From: Phellopilus nigrolimitatus
Lineage: Eukaryota; Basidiomycota; Agaricomycetes; Hymenochaetales; Hymenochaetaceae
NCBI GenBank assembly: GCA_021029095.1
Contig: JAJOHG010000281.1
Span: forward strand, 1-33,585
DNA length: 33,585 nucleotides
Direction of reading: 5' to 3'
In this document: positions 8,725-17,721 of the stretch, piece after piece
How positions within the stretch are numbered: the first letter of the stretch is position 1
Layout of the letters: every line of letters starts with the position of its first letter
Position numbers and translations under genes: made by a program
Notes under the pieces: model-generated
What the model was told of the DNA's origin: nothing
The model's input: only the letters and a program-made list of their open reading frames with translations
The model's database searches: none

Positions 8725-10346
8725 GTCAACAGCTGCTCACACCGACTTTGAATGACTCTTCGCCGCTCGGCCAATCCCAAGAAACTGTTGGAACACGAGG
8801 CAATCTGGAGTGCAGCACGCCGCAATTGAATACCCGTAAACCTCCTAGCGAAGGGATTCGCCGAGTACAACGCAAAAGGTCAAGAAAGAGGCGCGCAGAT
8901 ACTCTCGATGACGGCAGAGAAGCAGACTCTTCAGAGTTAGAGAAGAGGCCTTCACGACGTTTGAGAAGCCAGGGCCATGGACGCGGCGGGAAACGAGCCA
9001 CATTAGATCCTGAAAATCCAAAGGAAGAACGCGCAAATGCGGGTACCAGAGATAGAGCGGAAAACGCACAGCACTACGGCGGAAGCGCGAAAACGCAGAC
9101 AGCAATCTTTTTTACGCAACCATCTAGCCAGCCGCGTTCCACGGAGGAAGAGATCTCCCGCAGATTTTTCCTCGATAGAGCGGACAAGTGTTCTGAGAAA
9201 GAGGTCGTCGACTTATGCGGGGCGCTGAACGGGCGCATAGACATGCTCGTGCTCAACGTGTTAGATGAATGGGATAAGGCACCAGTTAAGGTATCGGGAA
9301 AGGAGGATGCGCCCGTCAACTTCGACGTGTTAACCGCTATCATGGCGGGAAGGGATGTCCTACTCGAGATAGACATCGCAAACTTAGTGAGGAAAGCGCT
9401 GGGAAACGAACTTTACATAACGATTACAGGACTCAAACCAGAAGACTCGGAGTTGGAGATTTACGTCCATGACGCCTTGCAAGTCTGGGCAACCTTTTGC
9501 ATACACTTGGCTATAGAGCCTCTCCTTTTCGGATTCAAGGTGCGAACTATGAGCGAAGTAGAAGAGGCGTTCCGCCAGATGGTGGACCAAGGTCAGTTTA
9601 TATATATATATTAGAAAAGACTTTCACTGACTTGGAAAAACTAACTCCTAACAGAAGGTGACAACGCCAGACTTTGGAGGAAACTGAGGGAAGACAATAT
9701 GCCGCTGACGGCGGCTCGCGACCCTCATGTCAAGGACTTCGTTACAGACATTTCCTTTCTGTCCAATCCGAATAATAAAGATTTCGATGAATTTTGTCTT
9801 CTAGAAGAGACATATCAACAGATTCTTGAGTGCCGTGAGTTTTTACTGCTAAGATCTTTATACTAGGAGGTGACCGGAGTGCACACAGACAACGGATCGC
9901 AGGCAATTGCTTTGCACTGGAGAGCGTTGTTGCATAGCTACGATCAAAGACTCGGGTCTTTCAGCGAAATTTTCAAGCAGACCACAGAAGTTCTCTGCAA
10001 AGGACTTCTTGAGGTATTCACGCTGGCGGGGAAGGTTCCGCCACCTTCGTTGAAAAATGATGTTCGCGTCCTGGCGACGAAGAATAGAGTAGTCGAGCAT
10101 GCATCGCAGTTGGCAGAAACGATCAAAACAGGCTTGTTTTCGATAAATCTCGAGGTCTTCATCGCCGATCCTGGAAGTCTGTACGACGACAAATCGATGC
10201 TGCTCGACGGTCAGGAACATAATGCAGGAGAAGCTGCTATCGTGAAGGGCACGATAGGCCTCGGGCTACGCGAGATTTTGCCGGTGACTCCGGACTCGGG
10301 GACGGAGACAAAGGGAGTGCTGTTGAAGTCCAAAGTTCTACTGTAA
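8259..10346 (+). CDS. A1: A-family protein of unknown function, three exons
   Basis: Exons are 8259-9591, 9655-9834 and 9889-10346, with GTCAGT and GTGAGT donors and CAG acceptors. The positions are supported by matching splice sites in A3. ATG 8259 is the first in-frame start after the disrupted duplication; an earlier exon may exist. The N-terminal half is acidic and Ser/Glu-rich, then basic (QRKRSRKRRAD, RPSRRLRSQGHGRGGKR), which looks nuclear-localisation-like. Conserved block 1 follows: FFLDRADKCSEKEVVDLC, ALNGRIDMLVLNVLDEWDK, then DALQVWATFC and EPLLFG. Exon 2 ends in LEETYQQILEC. Exon 3 holds ALHWRALLHSYDQ, GLLEVFTLAGK and LEVFIADPG. It resembles hypothetical proteins frequent in Agaricomycetes (recalled, not searched). 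It is head-to-head with the H1 remnant. No catalytic motif is visible. Confidence 0.75.
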
Positions 10347-10876
10347 ACGTCCGCATGCTCTGATACTTTTCTTTAATCAGCGTCTTGACATAACCACACA
10401 ACAGCTATATGTATGTACTTAATGGTGTTGTAAGTCTCCGTGTTGTGTGGATGCTTCGTATCATGTAAATTGCTGTAATCCTTTGAATGGCTGAAAGCTT
10501 GGTTTCGAGAAGTTGAAACAGACAAGCCACGGAGGGCTAAGGAGAGAAAACAAACAGGACTTTGGCACGGCGTGATGCGTGTGACAGGGACAATAATATG
10601 TATCGCTGGTAGGCGAGCGACGTCCTCTTGCTTCATGCGGCTCCGACCACTATCGTAATCAGCGTAGAGAACCCTGCCCTCGATGCCTCCGCAGCGCTGC
10701 CCGTGTCTTCGTCAAGAGCGGCTCCTCCGCCCCCGTCTCCAATGGTCATCTTAGCGGTGGCGGCCGCTCCCTAATCCGACGTTCTCGTGTCCGTTGCCAG
10801 AACTCGTGTAGCGACTCGTCCTGGTCCAATTTTCTCTCTACTTCCAGCGACATTTCAAGCGGTCAACTTTTCGTGA
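10347..10876. other. A1 downstream region, no resolved gene
   Basis: There is no complete gene. From about 10,635 the base composition changes, and short reading frames resemble broken coding DNA (TIVISVENPALDASAALP in one frame, then a shift near 10,710). This may be the front of the coding-like relic that follows. Bases 10,347-10,630 are AT-rich and probably hold the A1 3' untranslated region. Confidence 0.35.
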
Positions 10877-11042
10877 CCCCCAAATCTTCATCTTCAAGGT
10901 TGGGAAAAAGAAGTGCGTTACACCATTCCAGAAGGCAGCGAAGTCACCCACGGCACCTATTTTGAGAACGACATCGAGCTCGTCTCTATGTCTGGCTTGG
11001 TCCGCCCTCCGCAGGCGAATTTCAACTCGACGTGGGCCATCT
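10877..11042 (+). pseudogene. Coding-like relic ending in TAG, family unknown
   Basis: An open frame without its own ATG reads about 54 residues, including GWEKEVRYTIPEGSEVTHG, TYFENDIELVSMSG and PPQANFNSTWAI, and ends at the TAG at 11040-11042, directly at the left edge of repeat R4. The alternating charged and hydrophobic pattern looks like real beta-rich protein. A TGA lies at 10874-10876, and the upstream part appears frameshifted. I do not recognise the family. Confidence 0.35.
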
Positions 11043-11790
11043 AGTCCCGAGGGTGCCCTTGATCAAGCCCAGTTGTGTTCTTGCGAACCGCCACGGCGCT
11101 CCTTAGTCACTCCAGCTTGAAGGATTTTAGCGTTTGCCAGTCCGTGTTCCCCACTGCCTTGCTTGGAAGAGTGACTGCTTGTGGTTGCGGATCCAGCCAG
11201 ATCTTCAGGTATAGGAGGCCAAGTAGCCCTTACCAGTATGAGTGCTTCCACGAGCACGCAGCGGACGTAGACGATTCTGTGCTCGACTCCGGCGTCTTTG
11301 CCTCTTATCGCGGATCATGGGCGAATGTTGTTGTGCCCGCAGACCCTCGCTGATGCTGAGTCGAGACTCTTTCATTCATTCTCACCTTAGGTCTGTCCAG
11401 ATTTGAATCAGCATCTGTCGCATTGCACTTTTTATCATGACAAGTCGGCCGCTGCCCTGTTCCTCTGCCGTCCGATCGTCCTCGTTCTTTACTTTCTGAC
11501 TGCTATATGTATCGTAAATGACCCGCATTCGATCTAATAGATGCAAAGTGTTGCTGCTTTATCCATCTGCACACCACATCGTCGTACCTGCTTCACAGCA
11601 CAGACTAGCGAGCCAAGTGCTCTCTGGACCTTGCATGTCTGGCTGTTCACAATGTATGCATTTGACAGGTGTGGTAAGTGCATTGTATATCAGTGCACGC
11701 AGCATGCAGGCTACTCGACCTATCTTCTACTAAATACTGCTTGAGTCGAATTATCCTGTACGGTTTGGATCTTGGTCATTATGATAATTG
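11043..11790 (+). repeat. Dispersed repeat, copy R4
   Basis: This is a second near-complete copy, about 6 kb from R1. Landmarks in order are: TTCTTGCGAACCGCCACGGC near 11,080; AGCCAGATCTTCAGGTATA near 11,194; CCTCTTATCGCGGATCATGG near 11,302; GCTGAGTCGAGACTCT near 11,354; ATCCATCTGCAC near 11,562; CTAGCGAGCCAAG near 11,607; TTGCATGTCTGGCTGT near 11,632; and the closing block near 11,690. The end CTGTACGGTTTGG-TCATTAT matches the end of R1. It separates A1 from the 3' end of H2. Confidence 0.75.
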
Positions 11791-12247
11791 CTTTGGCTAT
11801 GAAACACTGCCTGTGTAGAAAATCAATATCCTGCAGGTAACTCAGCGACAGGAACGGAAAAGTGGTAGAAAGAGAGTATACGACGTCATCGTCGATCAAC
11901 GTATGACATACATGTAAGAATTCGGGTGCACTACAGTGGGCTTGCAACTGCATCAGTGTTGAATTTTGCGAGTTTGGAAAATTGGGATGAACTTTTGTAA
12001 TGAAGATACATATTGATTTTTGGAGTCGCTGCTTGCATAATTGGCTCGGAGGGGATTATGGGTGTCAGGCTAGGCAGTGCAAAACCGACATGTAATAGTA
12101 CAGACAACCATTATACAACCAGTGTAAACATACAAGGAAGATTTCAATACTCTCTATTCTGGATAGACGATTGAAAACGCTAAACAAATAAATTAGCGTG
12201 TACGACTTAAAGATAAACTTCCGGCAGAGAGAAGCTTGATGCACTCA
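11791..12247. other. 3' flank of H2, shared with H3
   Basis: There is no gene. About 12,112-12,247 is highly similar to 17,588-17,721 downstream of H3 (ACAAGGAAGATTTCAATACT against ACAAGGAAAAATCCAATACT, GGATAGACGATTGAAA, CTAAACAAATAAATT). The duplication therefore included the 3' untranslated region. CGACGTCATCGTCGATC at 11,880 recurs at about 22,987. Confidence 0.55.
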
Positions 12248-15063
12248 CTATTTCGTCTTGCCCTGAGAATGCGACTGGTCAATTATTGTCTTCAAGACAG
12301 AAGTCACAATCCCATGCGCTGACTCGCATTTACTCAAAACTTGTACGCCATGTCGTCTGTTACAAGAGAAACATCTTCAAAAATAACTGGGTGCTCAACA
12401 AACTTTGAAAGCTCAAGTAAAAGGCAGTGTTCAGAGAACACACAATAGAATTTACATGTACACAGACTCGAATACAATATCCAAAATGACTAATATCAAT
12501 TCCCTTCGTAAACAATAGCCGCAGGACCGCTTGAATAGTAATAATAACGAAATTTAGTAGAATGGTGGTGAACAAACCGATTGTGTTCTTACTAAATCGT
12601 GTTTCCCTGAAAATATGGCATGTTAATTGACGTCTGAAGATTTAGGAATACACGCGACGCACGTCTTCCTTCCATTTGATTCTAGCCTGAAGTTCGGTCA
12701 GTCCGAACATAAGTTCGACCACGAAAGTGAGCTTCCAGTATTTCTTGCCCTTACGTGAGCAGAGGAGAGCCGGACGGCATAGCTTTGATAGGTCGGCTCT
12801 AATGGTGCAAACGTGTTGGATTGACGCTAAGCAGTATGGCGACGAGTTAGATCATATTTCACGTAACTCAGTATAATCAAAACATACTTCTATTTTCATC
12901 GTACCATATTGGCGCGGGAAGTTCTCCATCATGACAGTACAAATTTGTATTGATTATGGTGCTCTGTCCTAGTTCGACTTCTTGGAAGTACTCCTCGTCA
13001 AAATGGTCCGTTTCTCGCACTTCTGTGAGCTAGTGTGTCGAGTATATCGAGCAACATCATTAAAATTGTAGATGAAAAACGGAAGTCAAATCACCCGCCT
13101 ACCTTGGTGACAATGATATCAAAGTAATTCGGAATCCTTAGCGTGCCACTTAGTCTTTCGATAAGAAGACGCTTCCGCCTTATGTGCTCGGGATCAAGAG
13201 GTGAGTATTGTATGTTACAGACAGTACCGTAAGTCTTCCTAGCGACGCGGCTGACGACCGTATGCTCCAGAGAGTACAGAACAGCACCATAGGCGACGCC
13301 TTTCCACCTAAAATACAAGGAAACACGAGAGTCACGATACGTGCACGAAAATGAAGACTATCTCTCACAAATACACGTCCGGCTGACACGCAGCTACAGA
13401 CTGAGACACAGCTACAGGCTGAGACACAGCTACACCATCGGGGCCCAGGCTCTCTTCCAACTTCTTAAACAGCCAAGGGCTTTTTCCAAAGCCTCCTACA
13501 AGCCAGACGGGCTGCAATGATGTTCAATTCTCGAATACAAGGACGTGCAACAAGTGAAATACTTTTACCATAGGCTTGCCACCACACGCAGCAATTTGCT
13601 TTCTAATTGAAAAAAGGGCTTCCTTGACGGAGAAATCGAAACATTCGGCCAGCTCTGACCTACAATTTTACCCCAGAAAGATCTGTTTGAAGAAGTTATG
13701 GCGACCAAATTGACAAAGCTCACCCATCAAGTCGCATAGAGCCCATTAAAATACCCAATTCTGGATTATTGTCGTAGCGCTTTCCAACGCACAACCAAGA
13801 ATATTCTGTAGCATCCTTGAAAGCTCTCTTCGTCTTATTCTCAAATGCGTCACTTATAATATCATCAAAATATTCCGGACAATCAGGACGATCATATTCC
13901 GACCCTCGCAATTTTCCTAGCAACAAGTGCTGTAAGCTATAAAATATCACGTTCAGCTAAAGGAGTTCTCACTCTCAAGAATCTTGCGTGCTTCGCCGTT
14001 GACAAATAGTGAACCCGCAAATTTGGCTGTTAAAGTACATGTTTAGCTTGTGGTTCAATAATATCCAGAAAGCCATTACGGACAATCGGCAGTTGTAAGT
14101 TCCCGCATTTCTAGTGGGGAAGTGCTACTAATCTCGTAAGAGCTCATGTCCAGAGTACCACCGCCTGCATCAGCAATGACGAAGCGGAAACCGGTCTGAG
14201 CAATTTAAAATAATTAGTAAGACATTTTAAATATTATAATTTTTAGAATGATATCCTCAAACCTGTAATGTATTGGGACGCGGCAGGCCTCCATGCAGAC
14301 AAGCAAGGGCGCTCGCTTCGCCTTCTGTCACGAACTGGACTCTGCTCCGACCTTCGTCAGTGTTCTCTACTAAACCTCCGTCGATTGCAGCCTGTCGCAT
14401 GCACCATTGAGGCAGACCGGTCCATCCATTTGGAAGACAAAGGACAAAGATAGCTCGTTTCTTAGCTTCCTCCCAGAGCTTGAGACCGTCAACAAGATCG
14501 CTATTCTTAATGAAGTTGACTGTCTCCTCTTTGAGATATCGCAAGAAGTCACCCATGACCTGAATCACGCCCATCGAGGTAGGTAAAGGACACTGTAGTT
14601 CATCTGAAATAAGGTGCGTGCCAGCTGGCCTCAAGTGCATTTTGAAGCTAATCGCAGATGGCTGTCAAGAGACATGCAATGCGTCTAGCTTTGCCTGGGA
14701 CTTACTATTTAACTTTTTTCCAGTTGCAATAGTCCTTATTCTGGATTGTATTTACAGCAACGGCTTTTGCGCCGGCTGCTTTAAGTGTCCCATCCTTATC
14801 ATAAATCAGGATTGAAGGGACCTTGCTGTCCCCAATATCCTGGTCTGTGAAGCTAAATGCAATAGATTGAATTGCCAGCGGTTTCGAAGTTGCGTAGAAT
14901 ATTCCCACCTCACCACGGTCTGTATCTCCGGTACCTCATTCGGCCTCATAAAAGCATAGGATACGCCGCTAAATGTTGTGCCAACGTCGATACCAATGAC
15001 AATACCCTTTTGGAGGCCGTTGTATGGTCGACGATCAAAGAGCTTGAGAGTCGTCGCACTCAT
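12248..15063 (-). CDS. H2: divergent Hsp70-like (HSPA12-type) ATPase, multi-exon
   Basis: The start is ATG at 15063. Exon 1 carries the phosphate-1 loop GIVIGIDVGTTFSGVSYA. Later exons give SKVPSILIYDKDG (about 14,850), FKMHLRPAGT and a block ending VTEGEASALACLHGG (14,640-14,257), the phosphate-2 motif FRFVIADAGGGTLDMSSYE (about 14,200), KTKRAFKDATEY (about 13,840), the adenosine motif PVWLVGGFGKSPWLFKKLEE (about 13,510), AYGAVLYSLEHTVVSRV (13,300) and LTELQARIKW (12,690). ATPase motifs are intact, and no frameshift is obvious. The final exon, ending at 12248 (DQSHSQGKTK), is inferred from H3 and would follow a roughly 370-nt intron (donor GTGCGT at 12,662). Without that splice, translation stops at 12642. 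Total is roughly 550 residues. There is no signal peptide. It is head-to-head with A2. Confidence 0.82.
13391..13436 (-). repeat. In-frame 18-bp tandem repeat in H2
   Basis: CAGCTACAGACTGAGACA, CAGCTACAGGCTGAGACA and a partial third CAGCTACAC lie in tandem. On the minus strand they encode a VAVSQP/VAVSQS/VAACQP series after the adenosine motif exon. H3 has a short PEGVNIQRPD linker here, so H2 alone is expanded. Confidence 0.75.
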
Positions 15064-15491
15064 TGTAAGTCTCTTGTTTCAGTTATTGTACGATGAGGGT
15101 TGGTGGTCGTGAAAGAGATAGGTTCGCGCTTTCGACACATGTTGTTCACCAGCGAGACCCAAGTCAGATCGTGTGCACCTCGAGGCAGATGCGCCTTGTC
15201 CGCGTTGCAGCGTTACACACGCACACATGTCCACACACACTCTCTCTCTCGTTTCGTACTCGCTGTACATCGAGACTCTGCACTGTATGAGAAACTATCT
15301 CTTCTCCGGACTCCTTTCTATACTCAGTTGGCTCCCTTCTAAGCCCAGCTGGCTTGATGCCATGATACGGTATGTCTGAGTCTCTAAGAAGACGTTTATA
15401 AAGTGACTAAGCTTGGAAAAGCGCCTTTGAGGTCCCTACATCTTCAGTCCCAGAAAACGACCGAGACCGGGGTGTTGAAAACGAGCACACC
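15064..15491. promoter_or_regulatory. Shared divergent region between H2 and A2
   Basis: About 430 bases separate the H2 start codon from the first clear A2 codons. A (CA)n/(CT)n tract lies at about 15,212-15,252. A TTTATAAAGTG at about 15,394 could serve as a TATA element for A2. A small 5' exon of A2 may also lie here, because the A2 frame runs back without an ATG to a stop at about 15,407 and CATCTTCAG at 15,440-15,448 could be an acceptor. The exact promoter parts cannot be assigned. Confidence 0.4.
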
Positions 15492-16588
15492 GTGCAATCT
15501 CATTCTAGGCCTGAAGGAGAGAGCCCTCAGTCGCCACCATTATCTTCAGAACATCGCGAGGTAGCATCGCTTCTGCCTTCAGAAGAAGGCGATGATCCGA
15601 GTATACGAGTCTTTCGAAACAAGCTCGATCGTTGCTCCGAGAAGGACGTCATTCAAGAGTGTCAAGACCTGAACGAAAAGATTAAAAGTACCGTTCTCAA
15701 CATAATCGACGAATGGGCCCAGTCCCGAGATGCGTCTTCTTTAGTCCATCAGAGTCATTCAGCAGACGCAGTTAACTTTGAGCCTGAGTGTCAAAAAGAT
15801 CTGTCATTTGTCTTAGGCCGTAAGACATACGACTTGATCAGGCATGCGAGATCGTCGCCTCCGTCAGAATGCAAGGGTCGGATGTTTGACGCCCTGCAGG
15901 CCTATGCTGCATATTTCACGTTTCGAGTTATCTCGGAGACATTCTGTCCCTACCTTTCTCCAAAAGCAGACGGTGAGATGTGTCAGGTTTTTGAGCGTAT
16001 GCTTGTTAGCGGTTAGTCTTTAACTCGTCCTTCTCATTCCACTTGCGCTGAATACAAATTTTAGAACCTCAGGCGACTGCGCTTCGATGTCAAGCGTTAA
16101 TATTCACACATGCTAAACATGGCGTAAATACCAAAGAAACTCAGGCCGACTTTCAAGAAAAATTATTTCAACATTTCAATGATATTTTTGTTCTCGCCGG
16201 CGGAAACACGACATCTCCCTTCCTACAGAAGATGCGACATTTCATAGTCAAGGGTGGGATTGTAGAAGCTGCGTTGTGGCTCTCGGAGATGCTCAAAACG
16301 TGTTTCTTCTCCGCCCACTTCGATGTCTTTTTCATTCGGCCTTCACAGACCTTCGATAGTCGCTGCATGACGACCGCCGATTCAAGTCGAAAGGCGGGCT
16401 CTCTCGATACTATCCTCGTCTTGTGCACGATAGAGCTGGGCATCCGAGAAATACCATCCGCACAGCACAGTAATTCGATGGCAGAAGACAGGGTTTTGTT
16501 GAAGCCGAAGGTGCTCGTTGAAGTGAGCAACGTTACTATTGTTATGGCTGCTTTCGTGGCTGACGCGGAATGCTGTCTAAAACAGTGA
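15492..16588 (+). CDS. A2: A-family protein of unknown function, shortened
   Basis: Exons are 15492-16011 and 16065-16588 (GTTAGT donor, TTTTAG acceptor). The 5' end is uncertain: 15492 is a GTG used only as a marker, the frame is open upstream to about 15,407, and no ATG is visible, so a 5' exon is missing from my model. Block 1 reads LDRCSEKDVIQECQDLNEKI, TVLNIIDEWAQ and MFDALQAYAAYFTF. The second exon begins EPQATALRCQALIFTHAKHG, then FNDIFVLAGGN and FFSAHFDVFFIRP, aligning with exon 3 of A1 and A3. The middle exon that encodes LEETYQQ in A1 and A3 is absent, and the N-terminal acidic region is much shorter. It is head-to-head with H2. Function unknown. Confidence 0.72.
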
Positions 16589-16924
16589 AATACATTTCCT
16601 CGATCGACTTCATGCCCAAGGGGCCGGTGGTCCCGTTTTCGAGACGAAATGCCGATTGATATTCCGTCTGCATGTCCTTCCTGTTGACCTTTGGCGTAAT
16701 TGACGCAGTTTGCGTCACTTTATGCCTTGTGTGTATGCTCGAGCATTTTCCTTTTGTGATTAGAACAAAATTATTATAACACTAACTGTCGAGAAAACCG
16801 TAAGCGGCTAGCACATGCACCTTGATGTATCAGTGGTAAACTATAATGAGATGTTGCACGCTCGTCGAATGTTCAACCAATGTGAGTAAAGTCAAGGTCA
16901 TTTATAACGAGAAAATAACCGGAC
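16589..16924. other. A2 downstream stretch, nothing recognised
   Basis: This stretch probably holds the A2 3' untranslated region. No open frame with coding character, repeat or RNA gene was seen. Confidence 0.4.
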
Positions 16925-17310
16925 TGTGTGTAGACAGCGAGTCACAGGCCATTCCTTTGCATTAAAGAGCATCGTTCGTGGTTATGATCGCAGGCTCAGG
17001 ACCTTCAGCGATCAAGCAAACCCAGGAAGTTCTCTTCACGTTTCTTCGTCCACAACATCCGCTTCCTGAAAGCAAAGGACGGAGTAGTCAAAGTTGCGTC
17101 AATTGGCAGAAACCATCAAGACGGTCTTCTTCTCGGGCAATCTAGGAGTCTTCGTCGTCGAACCCGAAAGTCTGGGTAATAGCGAATAAATGGAGCTCGA
17201 CAACCAGGACCGTGCAACAGCAGAGGGTATTGTTGTCAAGTGTTTGGGACTACGTACGTGACATCGTCGCAAGTTCGAAAAGGAGTAGGAAAGGCACGTG
17301 TACTATTACT
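16925..17310 (+). pseudogene. Decayed third exon of an A-family gene (A4)
   Basis: The sequence matches exon 3 of A1 and A3 at nucleotide level: GTAGACAGCGAGTCACAGGCCATTCC against ACACAGATGAAGAATCACAGGCGGTCGCC, then CAAGCAAACCCAGGAAGTTCTC, TTGGCAGAAACCATCAAGAC and CTCGACAACCAGGACC. Its frame is destroyed. A TAA replaces the His-Trp codons after CATT, there are several indels, and a TAG follows GGGCAATC. No first or second exon precedes it. It lies between A2 and the 3' end of H3, as expected for the remains of another module. Confidence 0.8.
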
Positions 17311-17721
17311 TAAAATCTAGAGTTTGTGTAATACTCACTTATCTCCACTGAAATGTCATATGTGCGGCGTACGACGCAAGACAAAAGCAAGCAAGGCGCC
17401 GAGCGGATGCCAAAGATTCAAGGCCGCAGACAGGGAAAAAGATTTCCCGTCACTTGAAGCCGCTGCTTATATAAAACTAACTCGGTTCTACACTTCGTGT
17501 CAAGGATAATTTCTTTTTGCTACATGCGTCTGACACTTGGAAGCTAAAAGCGCGGCTGACTATAGGAGAGAGGTTATTTATATCTAACCAGTGTCAATAT
17601 ACAAGGAAAAATCCAATACTCTACTCTGGATAGACGATTGAAACGGGTCCGCTAAACAAATAAATTGGCGCATACGACTTAAAGACAAATTCCCGACAAA
17701 GAGAGAAGTTTGGTGCGCTCA
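17311..17721. other. 3' flank of H3
   Basis: There is no supportable gene. Bases about 17,588-17,721 match the region downstream of H2. This block includes the presumed shared 3' untranslated region with GGATAGACGATTGAAA and CTAAACAAATAAATT. Confidence 0.5.
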
